Source of the DNA: Pelagicoccus sp. SDUM812005
Lineage (GTDB): Bacteria > Verrucomicrobiota > Verrucomicrobiia > Opitutales > Opitutaceae
Direction of reading: 5' to 3'
Length of the DNA: 64,000 nt
Assembly (NCBI RefSeq): GCF_031127875.1
Contig: NZ_JARXIA010000001.1
Span: forward strand, 124,001-188,000
Position numbers and translations under genes: made by a program. This document shows, one piece after another, positions 9,109 through 17,576 of this stretch (positions are counted from its first letter, which is position 1; the number at the start of each line of letters is the position of its first letter). The notes beneath the pieces are model-generated. The model saw nothing but the letters and a program-made list of their open reading frames with translations, did no database searches and was not told the DNA's origin.

Positions 9109-10398
9109 CTAGAAGTCTTCGTCCGGACTGAGGAATTCGCCGATTAGCTGGCGTCGGTGGTCGAGGTAGGCCTCGATTTGGTGTACGGCTTCGGCAGGTC
9201 CATCCTCTTGGTCTAGAGTGAGAAGGGCTTGCTGGGCGGCTTCCTGGTACGCTGGATTGGTTTCGATTTGCTCGACTTTGGCGGCCAGCTTTTCGGGCCA
9301 GTTCTTTTTGCCGAGCTTGAGGCCACAGCCGAGTCGTTTCACTTCGGCGCTGAAAAAGTCCTGGTCGCCGATATGGGGCACCACGATGTGGGGTTTGCCG
9401 GCGTAGAGCACGGAGGCGGTGGTGCCGGCCCCGCCGTGGTGGATGACGACGGAGGCGTGCTGCAGGAGCTGGTCGTGGGAGAGGGGGCCGAGCTCGAGAA
9501 TGTTGCCTGCGGTTTCGGGAACCTTGAACCCGGACCAGCCGGTTTGCACGATCAGTTTCTTGTCGGCGGGCCAGGCGGCGAGCAACCGGTTCATGACCGC
9601 CTGGGGCTTGTCGTAGACCATGCTGCCGAAGGTGATGATGGGGACGAGTTCCTTGCCGCGAAAGGCGAGGATCTTTCGCTCGGCTTCGTCGGAGCTGGGG
9701 TATTGCCAGCGGCAGTAGCCCGTAAACTGGAAGCGCGGGTGGAGTTTGATCTTGGGGCGCATCAAGCCGGGAGATACGGCGACTAGCACGAGCTCGGCGG
9801 ACTTGGAGAAGAAGTCCTTCACGCCCGGAAGCCCCTTGCGCTTGAAGGCTCGGGAGATCGTGGTGTTGATAGCTGTATCGACGACGACATTACCGACCTT
9901 CCAGCACAGGCGGTTCCAGCGTAGCTGCAGCCAGTTTGGCATGCCTCGTAGGCGAGGGAACTCGTGCGGCGGGTAAAAGCGGGAGGGGACGGTGTTGTGG
10001 GCGAAGGCGTAGGAGACGAAGGGGATGTTATGCTTTTCCGCGATCGCTTTGTTGATGGGAAAAAGGTAGGAGGAAACGAGGCAGTCGGCTCCTTCGATCG
10101 CTTCTTCCATGGCGTCGAGAATGGCTTCCAGGTGCGGGGTTGCCGCCTTGTACATCTCCTTGAGCTGGGAGACGGGAGACTTGAGCTTTTGCAGCCGTCC
10201 CATCCAGTACTGGAGTTCGGACTTGTCCCAGTCCGGCGGTATTTGAAAAAAGGGTACGCCTGCCGCTTCGACGTCGGGCTTGAAGGGGCGACTGGTAGCG
10301 AAGCGGACCGTGTGTCCGGCATCCTGCAGGGCCAAGGCTAGGCGAATGAGAGGGTAGATGTCTCCGGTCGACCCGTGGGTGGTGATGACGATGGTCAT
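9109..10398 (-). CDS. GT1-family glycosyltransferase (UGT / sterol-glucosyltransferase type)
   Basis: A 429-residue GT-B glycosyltransferase. The N-terminal Rossmann half opens MTIVITTHGSTGDIYPLIRL, as in glycolipid and macrolide UGT-type enzymes. The C-terminal half contains the donor-binding signature VIHHGGAGTTASVLYAGKPHIVVPHIGDQ. The family moves a sugar from a nucleotide sugar to a lipid or other small hydrophobic acceptor (sterol glucosyltransferases, RhlB, macrolide transferases). The acceptor cannot be read from sequence. It has no signal peptide, so it is probably cytoplasmic or membrane-associated. It stands alone: neighbours on both sides are of unrelated function, though both may be stress related. 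Confidence 0.85.
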   Translation of the reverse strand: MTIVITTHGSTGDIYPLIRLALALQDAGHTVRFATSRPFKPDVEAAGVPFFQIPPDWDKSELQYWMGRLQKLKSPVSQLKEMYKAATPHLEAILDAMEEAIEGADCLVSSYLFPINKAIAEKHNIPFVSYAFAHNTVPSRFYPPHEFPRLRGMPNWLQLRWNRLCWKVGNVVVDTAINTTISRAFKRKGLPGVKDFFSKSAELVLVAVSPGLMRPKIKLHPRFQFTGYCRWQYPSSDEAERKILAFRGKELVPIITFGSMVYDKPQAVMNRLLAAWPADKKLIVQTGWSGFKVPETAGNILELGPLSHDQLLQHASVVIHHGGAGTTASVLYAGKPHIVVPHIGDQDFFSAEVKRLGCGLKLGKKNWPEKLAAKVEQIETNPAYQEAAQQALLTLDQEDGPAEAVHQIEAYLDHRRQLIGEFLSPDEDF

Positions 10399-10650
10399 TT
10401 AAGGTCGCTAGATAGCGAAGGGGAGCGCCGCTTGTCGATGGCGGTAAGGTAACGTTTCTGTGTCGCCCTAGCGCGATCCTGCAAAGGGCATTTGCCGCGC
10501 TCGCCGGGTGCTTGCAAATTGCACGATAGGGGTCCTGCTCGCCGGGGATTGAAAGGTTTCTGGTTTTGTAAGTCGCTTGTTTGGAGAAGATTGCGGATTG
10601 TAGCGAAGCCTTTCGATACGCTTGGCGCGGTCCTAGCAAGTCGGAGCGTT

Positions 10651-11199
10651 ATGGCACGAAAAACGCACGTACAGGATATCGACGAATTGGAACGCAATCC
10701 GATCGGCCTTCCCAGTTTCACCGCCAAGCAAGTGTCTGGATTGTTGGATACTTTGGTATCGAGCCTTTCAACCCAGTACCACCAGTACCTCAAGCATCAC
10801 TGGGTGGTAGAAGGTCCGGAGCACCGCGACTTGCATGTGTTTTTCGAAGAGGCGTATGGGGAAACCCAGAAGCATCTGGATACCATCGCCGAGCGCATGA
10901 CGACCTTGGGAGCGGTCCCGACCGCGTCGATGCGAGCCCAGGCCGGCAAGAGCCTGTTGGAGGCGGAGAGCGAAGGCGTTTTTCCCATTCGCGAGATGCT
11001 GAAGCGGGACTTGGAGAACGAGCAAGCCCTGATCTCTTTCATCGGCGAGGCGATCGGCAAGGCGGCGGAGCTCAAGGATTACGGATCGGAAACGCTGCTG
11101 AAGCAGGTGTTGTTAGAGAGGGAGGAAAGGGCGCACGAGATCGACCACTATTTGGGGCATGATTCGCTTTACCGTCGATTGACGGAGGAGGCATCCTAG
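10651..11199 (+). CDS. Dps-like ferritin family protein
   Basis: A 182-residue protein with the Dps signature KHHWVVEGPEHRDLHVFFEEAY (residues 48-69) carrying the shared-interface ferroxidase His, Asp and Glu residues. Dps dodecamers oxidise and store iron and protect DNA in starvation and peroxide stress. The C-terminal part has the expected long helices. The ATG at 10651 is preceded by GGAG at a good distance; the frame is open upstream, but those residues do not fit the family. It sits 52 bases before the sigma-54 regulator gene and may be co-transcribed with it. Confidence 0.88.
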   Translation: MARKTHVQDIDELERNPIGLPSFTAKQVSGLLDTLVSSLSTQYHQYLKHHWVVEGPEHRDLHVFFEEAYGETQKHLDTIAERMTTLGAVPTASMRAQAGKSLLEAESEGVFPIREMLKRDLENEQALISFIGEAIGKAAELKDYGSETLLKQVLLEREERAHEIDHYLGHDSLYRRLTEEAS

Positions 11200-11251
11200 G
11201 GTTGCTCGGCTTGCTTGAATCTATTTGGGTATGCGAAATACCCGCTCCTAT

Positions 11252-12604
11252 ATGAAAATCCTGATTGTTGACGACGAAAGCAATATACAGAAAACGACCG
11301 CTCTTAGTCTGAAGACCATGGGCCACCAGTCGGTGTCGGCCTTCAGCGGCAGCCAAGCGCTGCGCAAGCTCGGGGAAGATCGCTTTGATGCGGTGTTCCT
11401 CGATTTGCGTTTGGGAGAGGAGAACGGCTTGGAGGTCTACGACGAGATGCGTCAGCAGGGTTTCGATATGCCGGTGATCATGTTCACGGCGTATTCGTCG
11501 ATCGAGACAGCGATCGAAGCCACGCGCAAGGGGGTCTTCGACTACGTCGCCAAGCCTTTCGTACCGGAGCAAATTAGGCAGGCCTTGCGCAAGCTCGAGG
11601 AGAGCCGTTCCTTGGCGAACAAGGTCGAGGAACTGGAGACGCGCCTCGCGGACAAGTCGCCCGGCATCCGCTTCGAGTCGCAGGATCCGCGCATGCAGCA
11701 GGTGTACGAGGTCGCGGCCAAAGCGGCGAAGTCCGACGCGAATATCCTTTTGCTCGGACCGAGCGGGACGGGTAAGACTGTATTGTCCCGTCGGATACAT
11801 GAAATGAGCCCAAGGGCCGGCAACCCCTTCGTGGTGGTGCACTGTCCGAGCCTTTCCAAGGAGCTTTTGGAGAGCGAGCTCTTCGGCCATGTGAAGGGCA
11901 GCTTTACCGGAGCGGTCAAGGACACTTGGGGCAAGGTGGATGCCGCGGAAGGCGGCACGCTCTTCCTCGACGAGGTCGCGGACTTGCCGCTGGAGATTCA
12001 GGCGAAATTGCTGCGCCTGCTGCAAGAACGGCTTTACGAGCGTATTGGAGAAACCAAGACGCGAACGGCGGACGTGCGGATTTTGGCGGCCACCAACAAG
12101 GACTTGCAGGACGAGGTCAAGGAAGGGCGCTTCCGGGAGGATTTGTTCTATCGCTTGAACGTCATCGCCTTGCAGCTGCCCGGTTTGTCGGAACGCAAGG
12201 GAGACCTCGAAAGGTTGGTCTCCGACTACGTGGATTTCTATGCGCGCAAGATGGGGCGGGAGGTGGCCAAGGTGGAAAAGGACGCGATGGATGCCATCCT
12301 TGCCTACAATTGGCCGGGCAACCTGCGCGAGCTCAACAACGTGGTGGAGCGGTGCTTGATCCTGTGTTCGGGGAACACGGTTACCTTGGCGGATCTGCCG
12401 ATCGAGATCAGCGGAGGAAAGGTGGAATCGGGCGGAGCTACGGGAATCTCCGGGCTCGGCAGCGACGTGACGCTGCAGGAACTGGAGGACGAACATATCA
12501 AGCGCGTCTTGGATCGCAGCGAGAGTTTGGAGCAAGCGGCCCGTACCTTGGGCATCGATTCGGCCACCCTTTACCGCAAGCGAAAGAAGCTGGGGCTGCT
12601 TTGA
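11252..12604 (+). CDS. AlgB-like sigma-54-dependent response regulator
   Basis: A 450-residue NtrC-class regulator: receiver domain (residues 1-120, phospho-acceptor D51 in VFLDLRLGEENG), AAA+ sigma-54 activation domain with Walker A GPSGTGKT (about residue 170), loop 1 GSFTGA (Ser in place of the usual second-position Ala) and Walker B GGTLFLDE, then a Fis-type helix-turn-helix at the C-terminus (QAARTLGIDSATLYRKRKK). From memory, the receiver and HTH wording is close to Pseudomonas AlgB, and the following gene has the layout of its partner kinase KinB. Targets here are unknown. The start at 11252 gives the usual MKILIVDDE; a TTG at 11225 and an ATG at 11231 are also in frame. Confidence 0.9.
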   Translation: MKILIVDDESNIQKTTALSLKTMGHQSVSAFSGSQALRKLGEDRFDAVFLDLRLGEENGLEVYDEMRQQGFDMPVIMFTAYSSIETAIEATRKGVFDYVAKPFVPEQIRQALRKLEESRSLANKVEELETRLADKSPGIRFESQDPRMQQVYEVAAKAAKSDANILLLGPSGTGKTVLSRRIHEMSPRAGNPFVVVHCPSLSKELLESELFGHVKGSFTGAVKDTWGKVDAAEGGTLFLDEVADLPLEIQAKLLRLLQERLYERIGETKTRTADVRILAATNKDLQDEVKEGRFREDLFYRLNVIALQLPGLSERKGDLERLVSDYVDFYARKMGREVAKVEKDAMDAILAYNWPGNLRELNNVVERCLILCSGNTVTLADLPIEISGGKVESGGATGISGLGSDVTLQELEDEHIKRVLDRSESLEQAARTLGIDSATLYRKRKKLGLL

Positions 12605-12637
12605 TCGGCATGAACCATTCGGGGCTGAGTACTTGAT

Positions 12638-14404
12638 ATGCTACGTTCGAAACTATACATGGGGATGCTTCCGGTGGCCGGGTTGCTTATCCTCGTTTGC
12701 ATGTATTCGGTTTATAACCACGCGAAGCTGAGCAGCGAGCTGGACCGCCTACAGGTGGAGCAATATGGATCGATCTCCCAGGTGGAGCGCGTGCTGCTTG
12801 CCACCTCTCAGCTGGAGCGAGCGATTCTCCTGCATTTGGAGGGCGAGAAGGAATTGGCCAAAAATGCCTACGAGCGAAGCCGCCCGGTTCTGGAGGAATG
12901 GGTGGCGACGCGAAAGGAGGAAGAGAAGCTGACGCCTCTGCTGCGGAATCTGTTGTCTATGGGACGGGCGGTTTTCGAGACGAAGGAGCGGGCGATCGTG
13001 GCCCACTTGCAGCCCTTGGTGGAGCAAATCGAAGACGAAGGGTTTCGCTCCATTTCCGGGAATAATTCGGTGATCAAGGCGACGAACGAAGTTTTGAGAG
13101 GCGATTCACAGACGCACTTTTACGTGGTCGTGTCAGCCATCGTGGCGAGCGTTTTCCTGATGGGCTTCGTTTCCTACCAGCTGAGCCAAAGGATCCTCAA
13201 GCCGATCGATGCCCTGACCGAATCGGCGACTCGGATCGGAGACGGCCGCTACGACATGGCGGCCTATACGCCTAGCAGCAAGGACGAGATCGCCCGGCTC
13301 GAGAATGCCTTTGTCGAGATGGCGGCTCGCATTGCCGAGTACCAGCGCTTGAGCGATCTGCAGGTCGCCCGCACGCGTCGACGCATGGAGGAGTGCTTCA
13401 GCAACCTGCCGAATCCGGTGATCTTCCTGAACGCGGCCCGAGATCTGGCCTACCAGAATCCGGCGGCGAAGGAACTGTTGGAGCTCGTGAGTTGGGAGGA
13501 CGAATTGCTCCCGCAACTGGCAGTGCGGGTGGAGACGGTATTTGGCACCGGCGAGGAAGTCTTGGAGACGGATTTCGATGAGACGGTTTCGGTCAAGATC
13601 GGCAACGAGCCGCGTTTTTTCCTGCCGCTGTTCGTGCGGGTGGACAGTGACGCGGTGGACGAGATCGAATGCGGGCTGGTGCTGCAGGACATCACCCAGC
13701 TGCGCCTTTCGGACGAGCTGAAGAGCGATATGGTGGCGACGATCAGCCACGAAATTAAGACGCCGGTGACCAGCGCCACCATGGCGCTGCACCTGGTGCT
13801 GGAGAAGAGCTTGGGAGAGTTGACCGAGGATCAGGAAGATATGCTGCAGACCGCGACGGACGACCTTGCGAGGCTGCGTCGGATGCTGGACCACTTTTTG
13901 GAAATCGCTCGCCTGGAGCGCAAATCGCCGCGCTTGCATGCTGTCAGGGAATCTCCACTACGCATCGTTTCTTCGGTGATCGATGCCTTCGGGATGCCGG
14001 CCCAGGGCAAGGATATTCAATTGGTCTCCAACGTGGAGGAGTCGCTGCCGCCGGTTCTAGTGGACTTGAAGGCCATGGAGGTGGGCCTTTCGAACTATCT
14101 GTCCAACGCGATAAAGTTCAGCCCGCCTGGTTCGCGAGTCGTGGTGTACGCGGCTTTAGCCGGTTCGCGGGTGCGTTTTGGAGTTCGGGACGAAGGCCCT
14201 GGCCTTGCCGCCGAAGATTTGGAGACAGTGTTCGAAAAGTTTTATCGATCCCGTCGGCACCGAGCCGTGGATGGAGTGGGCCTGGGTCTGTCCATCGTGA
14301 AGGACATCGCAATCGCCCACGAGGGGACCGTGGGCTGTTTGCCCTTGGAGCCCCAAGGCTGCGACTTTTTCATCGAGCTGGATCCGGCTCCGGAAGAGTC
14401 CTGA
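12638..14404 (+). CDS. KinB-like membrane sensor histidine kinase
   Basis: A 588-residue kinase. It has two membrane segments (residues about 8-28 and 163-185) around a helical periplasmic sensor, then a HAMP domain (about 187-240), a PAS-like domain (about 255-355), a HisKA domain with phospho-acceptor His371 in ISHEIKTP, and a HATPase domain with N-box SNYLSNAIKFSP and glycine boxes RDEGPGLA and GVGLGLSIVK. It follows the sigma-54 regulator by 33 bases and almost certainly phosphorylates it. The signal sensed cannot be read from the sequence. Envelope stress is an inference from the KinB comparison and from the envelope-type genes downstream. Confidence 0.9.
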   Translation: MLRSKLYMGMLPVAGLLILVCMYSVYNHAKLSSELDRLQVEQYGSISQVERVLLATSQLERAILLHLEGEKELAKNAYERSRPVLEEWVATRKEEEKLTPLLRNLLSMGRAVFETKERAIVAHLQPLVEQIEDEGFRSISGNNSVIKATNEVLRGDSQTHFYVVVSAIVASVFLMGFVSYQLSQRILKPIDALTESATRIGDGRYDMAAYTPSSKDEIARLENAFVEMAARIAEYQRLSDLQVARTRRRMEECFSNLPNPVIFLNAARDLAYQNPAAKELLELVSWEDELLPQLAVRVETVFGTGEEVLETDFDETVSVKIGNEPRFFLPLFVRVDSDAVDEIECGLVLQDITQLRLSDELKSDMVATISHEIKTPVTSATMALHLVLEKSLGELTEDQEDMLQTATDDLARLRRMLDHFLEIARLERKSPRLHAVRESPLRIVSSVIDAFGMPAQGKDIQLVSNVEESLPPVLVDLKAMEVGLSNYLSNAIKFSPPGSRVVVYAALAGSRVRFGVRDEGPGLAAEDLETVFEKFYRSRRHRAVDGVGLGLSIVKDIAIAHEGTVGCLPLEPQGCDFFIELDPAPEES

Positions 14405-14669
14405 GCTCGGGCGGCGAAGCTTAGCCGTGGCGGTTCAGTTGGTTGGGTTCCGCGAGCCGTGGAACGGGGCGGGAAGCTGCAATTGGCAGGGAGGCAAAGC
14501 GCGTTTTCTGCATTCTGCAGGAGTCCGATGGCCGAGGTGGCGAAGGGGCAAGGGCATTCGCAGCTGGCGCAGGAAATGCGAGGGGAAGGATAGGGCGTTA
14601 TTATCCGAGACTCGTCTCCAAAGGTAGGAGACTGAGCCTGCGGGTGTTCGCTAGGAGAAAGGACTACTT

Positions 14670-15164
14670 ATGAAAAATCGAATTGGAACTTGGGTAAGGG
14701 GATCGGCCTGTCTCGGGGCGATCCTCAGCGTTTTGCTTTTAGGGACCGCATGTAGCGACAAGGACGGGTCAGCCGATGCCGACTACAATTGGTCGGATCA
14801 GGCGAAGGAGCGGATGAGCGAGGCGAAGGCCGCCGGCAGGGAGTCTTGGGCCGAGTTTTCCGAATACACGATCGAAAGGAAGGCGGAGGCCGTCGCCTTC
14901 CTAGAACGCAAGTCGGTCGACTTGGACCGAAACATCGAAGCCCTCGGCGATGAGGTAGAGAGGCTTGCGGACGCCAGCAAGGTGGAGGCGCAAAAATCAC
15001 TTGTTGAGCTACAGGCTAAGCGGGCGGACCTGCGCTTGAAAATTGAGAGAGCGAAGGAGGCGACCGTGGAAACTTGGGAAGAAGTTAAGCTCGAGTCCCA
15101 GGATAGCTGGAATGCGTTGAGAGAATCGGTGCAGGAGATGACGAGTAGGGTGAGCGGTTCGTAG
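14670..15164 (+). CDS. Predicted lipoprotein with long coiled coil
   Basis: A 164-residue protein with a lipoprotein signal peptide (lipobox LLGTAC, acylated Cys28). The remainder is almost wholly charged helix, rich in Glu, Lys, Ala and Arg with heptad-like spacing, from about residue 40 to 155. No enzyme motif is visible. It resembles small periplasmic or outer-membrane stress lipoproteins in composition only. A good AGGAG precedes the ATG. It lies between the KinB-like kinase and a PRC-barrel protein, which suggests an envelope-stress role. Function unknown. Confidence 0.75.
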   Translation: MKNRIGTWVRGSACLGAILSVLLLGTACSDKDGSADADYNWSDQAKERMSEAKAAGRESWAEFSEYTIERKAEAVAFLERKSVDLDRNIEALGDEVERLADASKVEAQKSLVELQAKRADLRLKIERAKEATVETWEEVKLESQDSWNALRESVQEMTSRVSGS

Positions 15165-15202
15165 ACGTTCCTAGGAAACGGAAAAGAAAAGGAAAAAAGC
15201 TT

Positions 15203-15946
15203 ATGTTATACAGCATGAAATATCTGATGGGGCTTCCGTTTCTCTGCCAAGGGCAGGGATGCGATCGTTGTGAAGACCTTTATTTTGAGGCAGGGTCTTG
15301 GAAGCTGCGTCACCTCGTAGCGGTGGACGATGGATTTGTATTCAAAAAACGGAGCCTTGTTTCGCCGCAGAGCATCGACCGTGCCGCCTTGGCGGCCAGC
15401 CGAGACTCGATCCCCTTGACGATTAGCAAGCACGCTTTGGAGTCGGCCCCGGCGTTCGAAGGGCAGGTCCCGCTCTCGCGAGCGGTGGAGCTTGCGGCTT
15501 TGGATCACTATCGGCTTTCGCCTTACTGGATTTCCGATTCGATCGAAGCCTCCTCGGGCATGGAGTCCGGTTACCCGGCGGATGACGCCTTGCCTGAAGA
15601 GGAGGACCTGCCGGAGGTGGACCCGGACCTGCGCTCGCTTAAGGAGCTGCTGGGATACGAGCTGCGCAACGGCGAAAACGTTCTCGGCGAAGTTCGGGAT
15701 CTCGTTCTGGACCTGAGCGACTTTACGGTAGCGTATGTGGCGGTGGATACGAAGCCGTCCAAGCGCGGAGGGCTGCGCCTGATCGCGACGGGACAGGAGG
15801 ACGTGGCCTTGTCGGTCGATGCAGCGAGCCGCTGTTTCAGGACCAAGTGCAGCTCCTATCACTTGCTGGAGAGCCCCAGCGCGGATCTGAGCGAGGGGCG
15901 TTTGACTTTGGGGGATCAACAGAAGGTGGATTTGTCGTCCTATTGA
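15203..15946 (+). CDS. PRC-barrel domain protein
   Basis: A 247-residue soluble protein with two PRC-barrel-like segments. One is N-terminal (about 5-75); the other (about 147-205) follows an acidic linker and contains LKELLGYELRNGENVLGEVRDLVLDLSD-like strands and AYVAVDT. PRC-barrel proteins are found in photosystem assembly, RimM and stress or surface proteins; none of these roles can be assigned. A Cys cluster (C15, C20, C23) near the N-terminus could bind a metal. The ATG at 15203 follows a purine-rich stretch; another ATG at 15215 is possible. It is probably in one unit with the lipoprotein 38 bases upstream. Confidence 0.72.
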   Translation: MLYSMKYLMGLPFLCQGQGCDRCEDLYFEAGSWKLRHLVAVDDGFVFKKRSLVSPQSIDRAALAASRDSIPLTISKHALESAPAFEGQVPLSRAVELAALDHYRLSPYWISDSIEASSGMESGYPADDALPEEEDLPEVDPDLRSLKELLGYELRNGENVLGEVRDLVLDLSDFTVAYVAVDTKPSKRGGLRLIATGQEDVALSVDAASRCFRTKCSSYHLLESPSADLSEGRLTLGDQQKVDLSSY

Positions 15947-16196
15947 GGGGAATTCGCGGTAGCGGCCTAGGGGAAACGAGGGACGGATCTGGCGTTTTCC
16001 TTCCTTCGTCCCCGCAAGCGAGGGCGGGAGGCCTATCGTTTTCGGCCTTGGCGCGAAATTAGCGAAGAGGTGGGTGGCCGTAGCGCCGCGAGGAGGGAAA
16101 CCGCCTCTAGCGTGAAAGTCGCAATGCAAAGCGCAACATCCACCTTGTAAGCTGCCCGATCTCGTTTTGGGCGAATTGGGAAACGAAAGAAAAACG

Positions 16197-17555
16197 ATGA
16201 AAGTAACGCCAGAATCATTTGTAGAGAAATTTAAGCTAGAGAAGCAGGCCGACGACGCGGAGAAGCGAATCGCCATGATCTCTACGCACGGATACGTAGC
16301 AGCGGAGCCGCCGCTGGGAATGCCGGACACGGGGGGGCAAGTGGTCTTCGTCATCGAGCTCTCGCGCAAGTTGGCCCAGCTCGGCTATCAGGTCGATATC
16401 TGGACGCGTCAGTTCGAGGGGCAAGTCGCCGAGGAGGAGGTAGACGAGGGGGTGCGCATCCTGCGGGTTCCTTGCGGAGGCGACGAGTTTATCGCCAAGG
16501 AGTTTTTGCACGAGTGGATTCCCGAGTGGGCCCGCAACGCCATGGCTCGCATCAATGCGGAAGGCCTTTCCTACGAGTTCGTCAATTCTCACTATTGGGA
16601 CGCTGGGATAGCCGGCGAGATCGTGTCCAACAACTTGGGTTGCCCGCATGTGCACACGCCGCACTCGGTGGGTACCTGGAAGCGTCGCAAGATGGAAACG
16701 GATTTTCCGAACGACAAGGAAAGTTTCGACGAGGTCTACAACTTCACGACCCGCATCGAGCACGAACAAAAGATCTACGATTCCTGCGCGATCGTTGTCG
16801 CCACTTCTCCGATACAGATGGACCTCTTCTTCGAGGATTATGGACTGCCTGAGGAGAAGGTGGCTATGATCCCGCCAGGTTACGACGATACACGCTTCTA
16901 TCCGGTGAGCGAGGCTTCCCGCGAGTCGCTCCGGGAAAAGTTCGGCTTCGAGGGTCGAGTGATTACCAGTATCGGTCGCCTGAGCCGTAACAAGGGGTTC
17001 GACTTGTTAGTGGATGCGTTTGCGGTGGTAGCGAAGCGCTTTAACGACGTGCGCCTTTTCATGCCGCTTGGCTCCGAGTCGGAAGGGCAGGCGGAGGATC
17101 CGATGTTGAACGATATCGTGAAGCAGATCCACGAGCTGGGATTGCAAGACCGGGTAACGATCACCCAGTCGCTCGAAGACGATTTGATGCCGGACTTTTA
17201 TCGAGCGAGCGACTTGTTCTGTCTTCCCAGCCGCTACGAGCCCTTTGGCATGACCGCCGTGGAAGCGATGGCCAGCGGCGCTCCGACGATCGTAACGACG
17301 AATGGAGGACTGTATCGAACGCTCGAATACGGAAAGGACGCTCTCTACGCTGACTCGTTCGACGCGCTCGACTACGGCATTACCATGTGCAAGGCTCTGG
17401 CCCATCCTACTATTAGCCAGCGCCTCTCCGAAAACGGTTCCCAGAAGGCCCGCAGCCTTTTCACCTGGTCCGGAATCGCCCAGCAGCTGATCGCGGCGGT
17501 AGAGGGGGTCGAGAACGATCCCAGCAGTCCGGAAAAACTGATGCCCGTAGCCTAG
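16197..17555 (+). CDS. GT4 mannosylfructose-phosphate / sucrose-phosphate synthase
   Basis: A 452-residue retaining GT-B enzyme that joins a nucleotide sugar to fructose 6-phosphate. The N-terminus has ISTHGYVAA, then DTGGQVVFVIELSRKL, FVNSHYWDAG and HTPHSVG. The C-terminal domain has SRYEPFGMTAVEAMASGAP, the GT4 donor site. These segments look closer to remembered mannosylfructose-phosphate synthase than to plant-type sucrose-phosphate synthase, so the product may be mannosylfructose phosphate (from GDP-mannose) rather than sucrose phosphate. It is the first gene of a three-gene operon with a matching phosphatase and a fructokinase. The start at 16197 is chosen because the homologous part begins soon after; an upstream in-frame start at 16167 exists. 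Confidence 0.85.
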   Translation: MKVTPESFVEKFKLEKQADDAEKRIAMISTHGYVAAEPPLGMPDTGGQVVFVIELSRKLAQLGYQVDIWTRQFEGQVAEEEVDEGVRILRVPCGGDEFIAKEFLHEWIPEWARNAMARINAEGLSYEFVNSHYWDAGIAGEIVSNNLGCPHVHTPHSVGTWKRRKMETDFPNDKESFDEVYNFTTRIEHEQKIYDSCAIVVATSPIQMDLFFEDYGLPEEKVAMIPPGYDDTRFYPVSEASRESLREKFGFEGRVITSIGRLSRNKGFDLLVDAFAVVAKRFNDVRLFMPLGSESEGQAEDPMLNDIVKQIHELGLQDRVTITQSLEDDLMPDFYRASDLFCLPSRYEPFGMTAVEAMASGAPTIVTTNGGLYRTLEYGKDALYADSFDALDYGITMCKALAHPTISQRLSENGSQKARSLFTWSGIAQQLIAAVEGVENDPSSPEKLMPVA

Positions 17556-17576
17556 GAGACCTTTTAAACACGGAAG

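Noticed and set aside
10621-10640. Sigma-54-like promoter before the Dps-like gene (TTGGCGCG and TAGCA with correct GG-GC spacing)
   Set aside because: The predicted transcript would start about two bases before the ATG, downstream of the ribosome site, and two positions deviate from consensus.
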